Positions 1 through 8,333 of a DNA stretch of 64,000 bases are shown here, in pieces. The DNA is from Streptomyces sp. NBC_00358 (GTDB lineage Bacteria > Actinomycetota > Actinomycetes > Streptomycetales > Streptomycetaceae). The position numbers and the translations under genes were made by a program. Position 1 is the stretch's first letter; every line of letters begins with the position of its first letter. The stretch spans positions 124,001 through 188,000 of the forward strand of contig NZ_CP107976.1 in the NCBI RefSeq assembly GCF_036099295.1. The letters are read 5' to 3'. The notes beneath the pieces were generated by a model that was given only the letters and a program-made list of their open reading frames with translations, was not told the DNA's origin and did no database searches.

Positions 1-126
1 CGCCCGTACTGACGGCCTCCCCCGGCACCTGCAGACCTGTCAGTGCAGGCTGTGCGTGGCACCCACGGCACCGGGGATGCGCCGGACCGGTGCTGCTTGC
101 CCTTCGCCAGGATCGTCCAACCCGCC

Positions 127-362
127 ATGGCTGGCGCCGGCGGCGCTCTCGTGCTGCTCAACCCGCGCGTCACCGCGTCCGCCGTCGAGGCCGACGAAGC
201 CGCCGAGCGGTATGAAGAACGCCTCAGCTTCTTCGACGTCCGCGGCCTAGTCCCCCGCCCCCTACGGATCACCTCGAAATCGCCGCGCTGGACGGCACCA
301 CGGTGACCACGGACTACGAGCGCGGACTTGCCTGACCCATCGCTCACGAGGTCGACGTTTTC
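127..362 (+). pseudogene. Peptide deformylase remnant (frameshift and stop)
   Basis: C-terminal half of a peptide deformylase, the enzyme that removes formyl groups from new proteins. The first frame reads LLNPRVT then SFFDVRGLVPRPLRI, matching the deformylase segment around the substrate loop. Near position 269 the frame shifts and continues as HLEIAALDGTTV and YERGLA, then an in-frame TGA at 333-335, then IAHEVD. IAHEVD corresponds to the metal-binding HExxH region of the family (HEVDH), but its second histidine is lost. No N-terminal part is present, so this is a dead fragment. Recognition rests on motif order only. Confidence 0.65.
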
Positions 363-499
363 AGCCGAGCGCCGTCAAGCGACACAAGGTGCCACCGATG
401 CTTCTCTGTCCCCTCCTCCGCGCACCATCAGATCAGCCCCCACCACCACCCGTCCGAGGGAACCCACGACGATCAACGAAGTCGTCGAACGTCGAGAGG

Positions 500-2803
500 T
501 CAAGGGGTGCGAAGTGCGCCGAGCGCGTGAAGTTCGGTGGCTGCTTCGTACTGGCGGGGGCTGTTGAGGGCGCGGAGAGCGTGGTGAGCGGTGGTGAGGG
601 CCTGCTGGGCTTCGTTGTGGTGGCCGAGGCGGGCGAGGACGCGTCCCAGGTCGAGGCGTGCGGGTTCGGTCCAAGCAGCCGCTGACTGTGCCTCGAAGTT
701 GTCCAGGGCATCGCGCAGGGGTTGCTCGGCTTCGCTCCAGCAGCCCAGGGCGGCGTAGTCGTTGCCGATGTTCTGCTGGGCGACGGCCCGGTACATTTCG
801 GCGATGCCGACAGGTCCGGGGGGCCCGGCGCTGCAGATCGCCTCGGCACGAAGGTGGACGGTCAGCGCCTCGGCGGGGTGGCCCTGCTCGCGCAGGGTGG
901 TGCCGAGGGTGCTGAGGACGCTGAGCCGGCCGAGGACGGCCTGGGTGGTGCTGAGCGCGCCCAGGCAGGCGTCCGCGTCGCGGAGCCAGGTGATCGCCTC
1001 GTCCGGGCGGCCGGTGCGGATCAGCGCTCCCGCCCCGTAGCCCAGCGCCCAGCCGACCTGCAGCCGGTCCCCTGCCTCGCGGGCCGCCTCGAGTGCCGCC
1101 TCGGCGGCCGCCAGCGCGGCGTGGTGGTCGTAGACGCAGATGTTGTACGCCCACGCCAAGTAGTTGAGGTGTACGGCTTCCTCCTGCCGACTGCCGAGTT
1201 CGCGGGCGGCGCGTGAGGACAACGAGAACACCTCGGCCCACAGCTCCCAGTGCTGGTTGAGGTCCGAAAACCAGTGCATGGCCTCGGCCACGCCGAGGAC
1301 GCGCCGGTGGCTGCCTGCCGCCGCGGCGCGGCGCAGGGCGGCGAGCCAGCTGTCCCGTTCGGCTTCGAGCCAGGCCCGGGCCGCATCCCGGCCGGCGGGG
1401 GCGGAGCACGGTTCGGGGTCACCGTATGGGGTGTCCTGGTGACGGTCGGCGTCGAACCGCAGTGCGGTAGCGGTGGCGCGCTGCAGGATCCACCGGTCCG
1501 CCCGCCCCAGTACCTCGCTGGTGCGCTCAGGACCGTCCTCAGATGCCAGTTGCTCGGCGGCGAAGACCTTGAGGAGGTCGTGGTACCGGTACCGTTCGGC
1601 GGCCGGGTGGGTGTGCAGGAGGCCGGCGTCGGCTAGGTCCTCGGCGTACTCGATGGCCTGGCCCATCGGCAGGTCGGCCAGCAGGGCCGCGACTTCCGGG
1701 CTGAAGTCGGGGCCGGCCGCCAGGGACGCCCGCCGGAACAGCAGGCGCGCCGCAGGGGCCAGCTGCTGGTAGGAAAGCATGAACGCCGCCCGTACCTGGA
1801 GGCTGCCGGCCTGCAGCGCGTCGAGGCGCCGTTCCTCGCCGGCTAACCGGGCTGCCAGCTTGCCGAGATGCTCGTCCGGCCGGGCCGCCAGGCGCTGGCC
1901 GGCGATCCGCACCGCGAGCGGCAGGCCCCCGCACAGGTCCACGATGTCACGGGCTGCCTGCGCTTCACGCTCCACCCGCTGCCTGCCGGCGATCCTCGTC
2001 AGCAGTTCGACGGCCTCCTCCCGCCGCAGCACCGCCAGCTCACACCGGTGGACCGACTCCAGCCCCGCCAGCGCGCGCCGGCTGGTGACGATCACCAGTG
2101 AGCGCCCACCGCCAGGGAGCAGCGGGTGCACCTGTTCCTCACCGGCCGCGTCGTCCAGCAGGACCAGTAGCCGCTTCTCCTTCGCGACACTGCGCCACAG
2201 TCCCGCACGGTCCCCGGTTGCCGCCGGCACAGCGCTTTGGGCCACGCCCGTCGCGCGCAAGAGCGCCGCGAGCACGTCCCGGGCCGGCACAGGCCCGGGC
2301 TGCGTGCCGTTCAGGACGACCGCGAACTGGCCGTCCGGGAAGAGCGGCGCCAGCTGATGAGCTGCGTGCACGGCGAACGACGTCTTACCCAGCCCCGGCT
2401 CCCCCGAGATGACCGCCACCGGAGCATGCTCCGGCTCCGCCTGCTCCACCCACGCCCGCAGATGGCCGAGCGCCGGCCCCCGCGCGGTGAAGTCCGCGAC
2501 GCCGCGCGGCAGTTCCAGCGCCCCCCGGACCGCAGGCCCCGCGGCAACCCGCGGGCGCGGCCGGCCGGACGCAGCTGCTGCCTCCAGCTCCCGTGCATCC
2601 ACGGCGTCCAGCCTCAGCGCATCGGCCAGTGCCCGCACCGTCCGGCGCTGCGCACCGCGCGCCCGCCCGCGTTCCAGATCCGCCACCGCGCGCACACTGA
2701 TCCCCGCCGCGTGCGCCAGCTGTTCTTGGCTGATCCCGGCACCCGCCCGCAGTCCAGTCAGTAATTGCGCGAGCTCGCCCCTGCCCGCTGTGTCGGTCCC
2801 CAT
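500..2803 (-). CDS. XRE/NB-ARC/TPR transcriptional regulator (AfsR-like)
   Basis: A 767-residue signal-transduction regulator. Residues about 13-66 form an XRE-type helix-turn-helix (SQEQLAHAAGISVRAV). Residues about 125-400 are an NB-ARC ATPase with P-loop GEPGLGKT at 134-141, Walker B LLVLLDDA and a GLPL motif. The C-terminal part is helical with TPR-like repeats. Proteins of this build switch secondary-metabolism or stress genes on ATP and ligand binding. The ATG at 2803 is the first start before the HTH. It is divergent from the secreted ribosome-inactivating protein at 3231, so local control of that gene is possible but is inference. It lacks the SARP/winged-helix head of true AfsR. Confidence 0.9.
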   Translation of the reverse strand: MGTDTAGRGELAQLLTGLRAGAGISQEQLAHAAGISVRAVADLERGRARGAQRRTVRALADALRLDAVDARELEAAAASGRPRPRVAAGPAVRGALELPRGVADFTARGPALGHLRAWVEQAEPEHAPVAVISGEPGLGKTSFAVHAAHQLAPLFPDGQFAVVLNGTQPGPVPARDVLAALLRATGVAQSAVPAATGDRAGLWRSVAKEKRLLVLLDDAAGEEQVHPLLPGGGRSLVIVTSRRALAGLESVHRCELAVLRREEAVELLTRIAGRQRVEREAQAARDIVDLCGGLPLAVRIAGQRLAARPDEHLGKLAARLAGEERRLDALQAGSLQVRAAFMLSYQQLAPAARLLFRRASLAAGPDFSPEVAALLADLPMGQAIEYAEDLADAGLLHTHPAAERYRYHDLLKVFAAEQLASEDGPERTSEVLGRADRWILQRATATALRFDADRHQDTPYGDPEPCSAPAGRDAARAWLEAERDSWLAALRRAAAAGSHRRVLGVAEAMHWFSDLNQHWELWAEVFSLSSRAARELGSRQEEAVHLNYLAWAYNICVYDHHAALAAAEAALEAAREAGDRLQVGWALGYGAGALIRTGRPDEAITWLRDADACLGALSTTQAVLGRLSVLSTLGTTLREQGHPAEALTVHLRAEAICSAGPPGPVGIAEMYRAVAQQNIGNDYAALGCWSEAEQPLRDALDNFEAQSAAAWTEPARLDLGRVLARLGHHNEAQQALTTAHHALRALNSPRQYEAATELHALGALRTP

Positions 2804-3230
2804 GTGAATGTCCCCTGATCAGCGCCGTCCGGTGACCGACGCGGTCCCGGCACCGATTGTCGCGTACGCCGTAGTCGGGCCGGCCCGCGGCCCGCCGTCC
2901 GCACCGGCCCGGCGCAAGGAGGGGTGTGCTCCGTGCCCGGTCCGGCGGGCCGGACCCGCAGGACGGGCCAGGGCGCGCCGTTGTCCGGCACAAGTATGGC
3001 GGGCCGCATTTCTGCCGGGCGGAACTGCATGGTGCCTACCGGGAAGCGCTGGTGGAGTCGGTGCGCAGCCAGCGGCCCGGAGGCGGCCCGCGTGCAGTGC
3101 ACGCGTGCGGCAACTGCGGTTTCACGGGGGCCCGCCCCTGCGTCCGGCCGCAATGCCCTTCCGGGGCACCCACGTCGCCTCCAGCCGCAGCTCGGAGCGA
3201 CTTCCTTACCCGACGAGAGGCCCCACACCC
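2804..3230. other. Divergent intergenic region, no clear gene
   Basis: Spacer of 427 bases between the AfsR-like regulator and the ribosome-inactivating protein gene. The plus strand holds an open frame (2926-3234) with a Cys-rich stretch HACGNCGFTGARPC, but it has no family I recognise and its end overlaps the toxin start. It should contain the promoters of both divergent genes. I see no convincing operator palindrome. Confidence 0.4.
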
Positions 3231-4163
3231 ATGACTAAGCTCCTGCGTGCCGCATGCACGCGCGCTTTGGCCACCCTCCTCGTTCTGCTGGCAGCGGTGG
3301 GCCTCACCGCCCCCGCCGCCCACGCCGACACAGGCAATACGCAGCGCGTCCAGATCATTTGGAACGTCCACAGCCTCATGACGGGCGACGCGGTCACAGC
3401 TCAGCAGGACTACGCCACCATGATCGACAGCCTGCGTTCCGCAGCTGGCCACAACGTGCTGTGGGACCGGCTCGGCGACACCGAAACGCGCACCGACAAT
3501 GACCACCACGTGGTGGAGATCCGCGTCATGGACAACAACGACTCGGTCGCTGGGCTCTACCTCCGCTCCGACAACCTGTACCTGATGGGCTTCTGGACCG
3601 GCAGCCCCAACTCCGGTTCGGTGACCGGGCTCCTGGGCTTCTCCGACCAGTTCCAGGAGTTGCAGTTCATCCTGCAGCGCAACGGCACTCCCGCCGCTGT
3701 CCAGAACATCGGGTACAGCTCGTCCTACAACGCGTTGGGCAGCGATCGGCGTACCAGGGTCTCCATGGATATGACACGGATTGCGCTCGCCCTCAACATG
3801 GTCCGGCGGGCGAACACCACGAACGTCCCCTACAGCACCACGGCTTTCCGCGACCAGCTGCTCATCCTGATCCAGGCCACCGCCGAGGCCGCCCGCTTCC
3901 AGGACATCCGGGACCGCGTGTGGGCCAACATCGGACTGGGCCGGGACAGCACGGTGCCGAACCCGCACCTGGACAACGACATGATCGGGCTGGAGAACAA
4001 CTGGGGCCGCATCTCCACCTGGGTCCACCAACAGGTCAACGGCACCGACACCACCACCCCCCTCACCCTCAACGGCCAGAGGTTCACGAACTGGAACGTG
4101 CTGCTCCAGCCCTCCATCCGCGGGGGCATCGGCTACCTCATGGCGCAGGGGTCGTCCCGCTGA
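3231..4163 (+). CDS. Secreted ribosome-inactivating protein (rRNA N-glycosylase family)
   Basis: A 310-residue protein with a Sec signal peptide (cut near AHA-32) followed by a single RIP A-chain-like domain. This family removes one adenine from the sarcin-ricin loop of large-subunit rRNA. The catalytic set seen in plant RIPs is present: Tyr117 (NLYLMGF), Tyr166 (SYNALGSD), Glu219 and Arg222 in TAEAARFQDI, and Trp258 in LENNWGRIS. There is no lectin B chain. The ATG at 3231 follows a GA-rich stretch and gives a clean signal peptide; the frame is open further upstream but without coding character. A strong terminator hairpin follows. Bacterial RIPs are known in a few Streptomyces; target and role are not evident here. 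Confidence 0.85.
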   Translation: MTKLLRAACTRALATLLVLLAAVGLTAPAAHADTGNTQRVQIIWNVHSLMTGDAVTAQQDYATMIDSLRSAAGHNVLWDRLGDTETRTDNDHHVVEIRVMDNNDSVAGLYLRSDNLYLMGFWTGSPNSGSVTGLLGFSDQFQELQFILQRNGTPAAVQNIGYSSSYNALGSDRRTRVSMDMTRIALALNMVRRANTTNVPYSTTAFRDQLLILIQATAEAARFQDIRDRVWANIGLGRDSTVPNPHLDNDMIGLENNWGRISTWVHQQVNGTDTTTPLTLNGQRFTNWNVLLQPSIRGGIGYLMAQGSSR

Positions 4164-4167
4164 CCCT

Positions 4168-4206
4168 GGTCGTGCGGTCCGGCGGCACACGCCGAGCCGC
4201 ACGACC
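4168..4206 (+). terminator. Strong hairpin after the RIP gene
   Basis: A perfect 10-bp stem, GGTCGTGCGG (4168-4177) with CCGCACGACC (4197-4206), begins 5 bases past the RIP stop codon. No T-tract follows, as is usual for actinomycete intrinsic terminators. Confidence 0.75.
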
Positions 4207-4314
4207 GGCAGGGACCTCACCGCATCAACCCACGCTGCCCCCTGCTGACGGCAGCAGCGAAGGGCGGTCGTCCGCGAGCATGAGCCCGTGCCCCTCCGGC
4301 AGTAGCGGTCTGGA

Positions 4315-4592
4315 TCGGCCCCACTTTTCGGGCCCGAGTTGGCCCCCAACGATGCACGTAGGAGCGTTCGGGGGTTGTTCCGGCTTGAGTCGGCCCCACC
4401 CGGCGGATGCGGCTGGGACGCTCGGTGCGGGTCTCCGTGAGGGGGCGATGCCTGGTGGTGTCCTCGGAGGAAGAGCTCTTCCTCCTGATCCGCCGGGACT
4501 CGTGGCGGGGGGGTTGTCAGTCCGCGCCCTCGCGCGGCAGTACGGCGTCCACCCGCGGCTGGTACGCGAAGCCCTGTGCTCGGCTGTGGCGG
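4315..4592 (+). mobile_element. IS21-type end and IstA N-terminal remnant
   Basis: Repeated GGCCCCAC/GGCCCCCA motifs at about 4315-4402 look like the multiple terminal repeats of an IS21 element. They are followed by a plus-strand frame reading EEELFLLIRRDSW and, after a frameshift near 4508, LSVRALARQYGVHPRLVREAL. That is the N-terminal helix-turn-helix of the IS21 transposase IstA. It stops where the phosphotransferase remnant of the opposite strand begins. Only about 50 residues of IstA survive. Confidence 0.5.
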
Positions 4593-5379
4593 CCGCCTCG
4601 GGAATACCGCGAAGGCAGTCGCCGAGGCTGGAGCCGTTCAACGAAGGGGCCGAGCAAGGCGGAGCAGTCGTCCCAACGGAGCCTGGCGGCCCTCGCGCCG
4701 GCGTCGATGCAGGCCGGGCCGGTGGTGGCGTATGCCCAGTCCACGAAGGTCACGCCGCGGTGGTGGTCGCAGACCATGTTGTCGGCCCGCAGGTCGCCTT
4801 GGACGATGCGGTTGCCGTGGGCGAGGGCGGGCCAGGCGGCTTCGAGTTCGGCGAGCTGCGGCAGACGGGCGGGGCGCGGGCGGTCGGCAGATCGGCGGCG
4901 AGTTCGTCCCATCCGCGCAGCGCCGCCGCCGTGGAAGGGGCTGCTCACCGCCGCGGCGTACGGCGCAGGGGTGGGGCTGGAGGTGAGCTTGTCCAGCAGC
5001 GCCCCGGTGTGCCCGGCATCGCCAGAGGCCAGAGGCAAGTCGGGTTGCGGACCGTCCAGTTCAGCGATGACGACGGCGGTGCAGCCGGACGCGCGGTGGA
5101 TGCCCAGCAGCTCCGGGGCCGGGGCGTCCGGGCGGCAGCGCGTCCAGGACGGCCGCCTCGTGGACGTTGGCGGCGGTCAGCGGGTCGTCGTCGGGGGCCG
5201 CTTTGACGAAGGCCCGTCGGCCGCCGTCCAGACGGAGCGCCGCGGCGAGCTGGTGGCCGAAGCCGCGGCAGGAGTGACCGCGTCGATGACGAGCGCGCCC
5301 AGGGCATCTCGAGGCGGGCGCGCAGCAGCACGGGGACGTCGGTCCATTCCAGACGGCCGCTGGTGGGCGGTACAGGCAT
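4520..5379 (-). pseudogene. APH-family phosphotransferase, multiply frameshifted
   Basis: Aminoglycoside-phosphotransferase-fold (choline-kinase-like) gene broken by at least three frameshifts. In order from 5379: start PVPPTSGRLEWTDVPVLLRA; in another frame RGFGHQLAAALRLDGGRRAFVKAAPDDDP (nucleotide-binding Lys region); then AVVIAELDGPQPDLPLA; then ALAHGNRIVQGDLRADN and VTFVDWAYATTGPACID. The Brenner motif HGDxxxxN has become QGDLRADN, so the catalytic base region is altered as well. Its 3' end meets the IS21 scar. Confidence 0.7.
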
Positions 5380-5389
5380 CGGGGCAGCT

Positions 5390-5699
5390 TTCAGAGGTCG
5401 GTATGAGAGCTGATGCCCGATTCTTGGTTTCGTGTGGGGTGAGCGGAAAGGTCGCGGCGACGTCGGTCGACTACGGCCCGGGCTGGGTGAACACGCCCTG
5501 CTCGGTCTCGGTCAGGATTCCGCGATCGGCCAGCCGTTTGAGCTTCGGGCGGGCGTTGTTGATGTTGTTGGGCGCGACTGTCGGGTTCATCGCCTCGCAC
5601 ACCTGTCGGGCCCGCAGCGGGTGGTCGGCCGCGGTGAACACCGCCATGATCTGCTGATAGTCCGGATGGTCCGGCAGGCACAGGTGTCGGCGATCCGCT
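5390..5699 (-). mobile_element. Truncated IS end with passenger-gene C-terminus
   Basis: Bases 5391-5405 (tcagaggtcggtatg) match the left terminal repeat of the complete element at 13042. Inside lies the minus-strand C-terminal domain of the same passenger protein: LPDHPDYQQIMAVF, PLRARQVCEAMN, then LKRLADRGILTETEQG and a TAG stop at 5471-5473. The copy at 13124-13340 is clearly homologous. The N-terminal coiled-coil half and the transposase are missing. The remnant ends in the CLPDHP codons about 20 bases before the first CRISPR repeat, so a recombination joint lies between about 5680 and 5700. Confidence 0.6.
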
Positions 5700-5789
5700 G
5701 TGCTCTCCGCGCGAGCGGAGGCGAACCGCTTTCGGCCAGGTCTGGCCGGGGCGACCAGGAGTGCTCTCCGCGCGAGCGAAGGTGAACCG
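5700..5789 (+). CRISPR. Two-repeat type I-E CRISPR mini-array, no cas genes
   Basis: Two 29-base repeats, 5700-5728 and 5761-5789, each begin GTGCTCTCCGCGCGAGCG and end GAACCG. Each differs from the implied consensus at one position. The repeat carries the CTCCGC/GCGGAG stem of type I-E arrays. They enclose one 32-base spacer (5729-5760), giving the 61-base period expected of I-E. There is no third repeat 61 bases to either side and no cas gene in the window. It could be an array end carried by rearrangement, or a solo array served by Cas proteins elsewhere. Orientation is inferred from the repeat sense. Confidence 0.8.
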
Positions 5790-5991
5790 GCGGATGGCAG
5801 TGGCGGCGACGCCCTGACGTTGTGCATCCGGAAAGTGAGCCAGAACCCGAGTTTCGGCGTCACTCAGGTGCTTGCTCGGGCAGCATCGGGGGTGCTCCTG
5901 CTGAAGCGCACTGCCCAATGCTGAGGTACACGTGATGGTGTGCGCTGTCGGCGGGCTACGACACCGAATCCGGCGGCCCCGGCGGCACGTG

Positions 5992-6885
5992 TCAGGCGGT
6001 CGAGGTGATTGCTCGGGTGACGGCCGTGATCGCCGGGGTTGGGCGGCCGGGGAGTCGCGCCACGAGAACCCGGCGGATCTCGGGAGGTGCGCCTTCGACG
6101 TGCAGCAGGCTCACCCCGGGCGGCAGCACTGGCGAGAGCCGGGAGGGCACCGTTGTCACCCCAAAGCCACCGGCGACCAGCTGAAGCTTCGTCAGCCAGT
6201 CGCGCGCGCAGTGGACGATGTGCGGCCGACCGGGCAGGCCGGGCCAGACGCCGAGCAGTGGCTCGGCGTTCGACGCCGGGGTGGCGATCCACGGGAGGTC
6301 GACCAGTTCGTCGACATGCGCCGAGGTGCGGCCTGCGAGGTCTCCGGTCGAAGGCGCCGCCACGACCAGTTCGGTGTCCGCGACGGTCTCGACGTGCAGG
6401 CGCGGCGACTCGCCGTCCGAGGGGCGGTGGGGTGGGCGGGACGTCAGTACGGCGAGGTCGATCGAGCCCGCGCGCAGTGCCCGGACAAGGGCGGGCGTGG
6501 TGCCCTCGGTAGTCGTGACCGTGATCTGCGGGTCGGTCGCCGCGAGGCGGGCGAGCGCGGGAGGCAGGATGGCCGCGCCCGCGCTCAGGAAGAGTCCGAG
6601 CCGCACCCGTTCGGTCCGCGGGACTATGCCGGTGAGGTCGCGCTCGGCCGCTGTCAGGCAGTCCAGGATCGTGCGGGCGTGACGCAGCAGAGTCAGACCC
6701 GCGGGGGTGAGCCGCACTCCGTCGGGGCGGCGTTCGAACAGGGCGGTGCCCGCGCTTCGTTCGAGGGAGGCGGCCTGGCGTGAGACCGCCGACTGGGTGT
6801 AGCCGAGCCGGGCGGCTGCTGCGGTGAAGCTGCCGGACTCGGCGATCTGCTGCAGGACCCGCAGGCCTGTGCTGGAAATGTCCAT
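5992..6885 (-). CDS. LysR-family transcriptional regulator
   Basis: About 297 residues. The N-terminal winged helix-turn-helix (GLRVLQQIAESGSFTAAAAR, then TQSAVSRQAASLE) is typical of LysR, followed by a periplasmic-binding-like effector domain. MDISSTG at 6885 is the usual family start; an ATG 18 bases upstream would add only six atypical residues. It is divergent, 92 bases away, from the dehydrogenase at 6978, the classic layout of a LysR regulator and its target. The effector is not predictable. Confidence 0.9.
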   Translation of the reverse strand: MDISSTGLRVLQQIAESGSFTAAAARLGYTQSAVSRQAASLERSAGTALFERRPDGVRLTPAGLTLLRHARTILDCLTAAERDLTGIVPRTERVRLGLFLSAGAAILPPALARLAATDPQITVTTTEGTTPALVRALRAGSIDLAVLTSRPPHRPSDGESPRLHVETVADTELVVAAPSTGDLAGRTSAHVDELVDLPWIATPASNAEPLLGVWPGLPGRPHIVHCARDWLTKLQLVAGGFGVTTVPSRLSPVLPPGVSLLHVEGAPPEIRRVLVARLPGRPTPAITAVTRAITSTA

Positions 6886-6977
6886 GCGGCATACGCATAC
6901 CACGGATGCTTGATCGTCGCTTCCCGCATGTCTGCCTGACTCCTAGTGTCGATCGCGACGAACACGGAGGTCATCAC

Positions 6978-8066
6978 GTGCGAGCAGCAGTTCTGACGCA
7001 GTTCGGTGCCCCGCTCACGGTGCGGGAGGTGCCCGACCCCGAGGCCGGCGGCGGCGAGGTGGTGGTCGAGGTGCTCGCCACCTGTGTGGCCCCGTACGCG
7101 GCCGAGGTCTTCGGCGGCGAGCGGAACTACCCCCTGGTCCCTCCCGTCGTGCCCGGGATCGGCGGCGTGGGCCGGGTCGTTCACGCGGGCCCGGACGCCA
7201 CCCGGCTGCGCCCCGGCGACCTGGTGTGGTGCGACTGCACGGTGCGCTCGCGGGACGACGCCCTGACACCCGACATCACGCTCCAGGGCTGGAGCTCCCG
7301 CGGCGAGGGCGGCGCGCGGCTCGCCCGGTACCTGCACGACGGATCGTTCGCCGAGCTCATGCGGGTCCCGACGGAGAACGCCTTCCCGCTGCCCGCGGCC
7401 GCGGGGGGCGACCCGTCCCGCTGGGCCGCGCTCGGCGTGCACGTCATCCCGTACGGCGGGCTGCTGGCCGGCGGGCTCGCAGCCGGTGAGACGCTGCTCG
7501 TCAGCGGGGCCACCGGCAACCTCGGCAGCAGTGCGGTCGCGGTCGCGCTCGCCATGGGGGCGGGCCGCGTGGTCGCTCCAGGCCGCAACCGGGCCGCGCT
7601 CGACCTCCTCGCCGACCGGTTCGGCCCGCGTGTGCGCCCGGTCCCGCTGACCGGGGACGAGGCCGGCGACCGCTCGGCGATGTCCGCGGCGGGCGACGGC
7701 CCGATCGACATGATGATCGACCTGCTACCGCCGAGCGCACCCAGCTCGGCGGCGCGCACGGCGGCCATGACCGTGCGCGAGTACGGCCGAGTCGTTCTCA
7801 TGGGCGGCGTCGGCATGCTCGGTGGCGACGACCTCGCACTCCCGTACCCGTGGATCATGCGCAACTCGATCACCGTGCACGGCCAGTGGATGTACCCGCG
7901 TACAGCGAACGTCGGCATCATCCGGCTCCTCGCCTCGGGCACCCTGGACCTCGCCTCCGAACGGGTCCGGTCGTTCGGCCTCAGCGCCGTCAACGACGCT
8001 GTCACACACGCCGCCGCGCATGGCGGCCCGTTCGACCGCACCGCCCTCACCCCACCGGCTCGCTGA
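6978..8066 (+). CDS. Zinc-type alcohol dehydrogenase-like (MDR) oxidoreductase
   Basis: A 362-residue medium-chain dehydrogenase/reductase. The N-terminal GroES-like domain has VPGIGGVGRVVHAGPDA; the Rossmann segment has the nucleotide-binding VSGATGNLGSSAVAVAL. The structural zinc Cys cluster of true alcohol dehydrogenases is absent, so it may be closer to quinone oxidoreductases. The GTG at 6978 has CGGAGG seven bases upstream; longer in-frame starts overlap the promoter region. Likely controlled by the divergent LysR gene. Confidence 0.85.
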   Translation: MRAAVLTQFGAPLTVREVPDPEAGGGEVVVEVLATCVAPYAAEVFGGERNYPLVPPVVPGIGGVGRVVHAGPDATRLRPGDLVWCDCTVRSRDDALTPDITLQGWSSRGEGGARLARYLHDGSFAELMRVPTENAFPLPAAAGGDPSRWAALGVHVIPYGGLLAGGLAAGETLLVSGATGNLGSSAVAVALAMGAGRVVAPGRNRAALDLLADRFGPRVRPVPLTGDEAGDRSAMSAAGDGPIDMMIDLLPPSAPSSAARTAAMTVREYGRVVLMGGVGMLGGDDLALPYPWIMRNSITVHGQWMYPRTANVGIIRLLASGTLDLASERVRSFGLSAVNDAVTHAAAHGGPFDRTALTPPAR

Positions 8067-8207
8067 CAAGACCGACTGATCTCCACGTGTCAGCGCCACA
8101 ACCCACCGCCTCACAAGCACAGGCCGGTCCCACCGCTGGAGGTGTAGGGCTTCCCTGCTCCGCAAGGGGTCTGCGGTGGAGGTGCTTTCGTGCGGCGCTT
8201 CAGCCGG

Positions 8208-8252
8208 AAGCCCGCCCGGCTGGAGCGCCGGGGCAGACCCCCGGCGGGGCTT
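8208..8252. terminator. Bidirectional hairpin between convergent genes
   Basis: Nested inverted repeats: an outer AAGCCCGCC (8208-8216) with GGCGGGGCTT (8243-8252), and an inner GCCGGGG/CCCCGGC stem (8227-8245, 5-base loop). It lies between the convergent dehydrogenase (ends 8066) and the NlpC/P60 gene (ends 8334), so it may serve both. Confidence 0.55.
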
Positions 8253-8333
8253 CTCCGGGTCCGATCCGGGTCCGGAAGGACGGTGAAACCCCGTGAACCA
8301 AGACCGCACCGCGGCCCCGGACCGAGGCACGGA

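Noticed and set aside
375..1409. Long Arg/Pro-rich frame on the minus strand
   Set aside because: An out-of-frame shadow of the AfsR-like regulator, with no domain and the wrong codon-position GC pattern.
5822..5850. Possible third CRISPR repeat exactly 61 bases after the second
   Set aside because: Only about 10 of 29 positions agree with the repeat consensus and the stem is absent, no better than chance.
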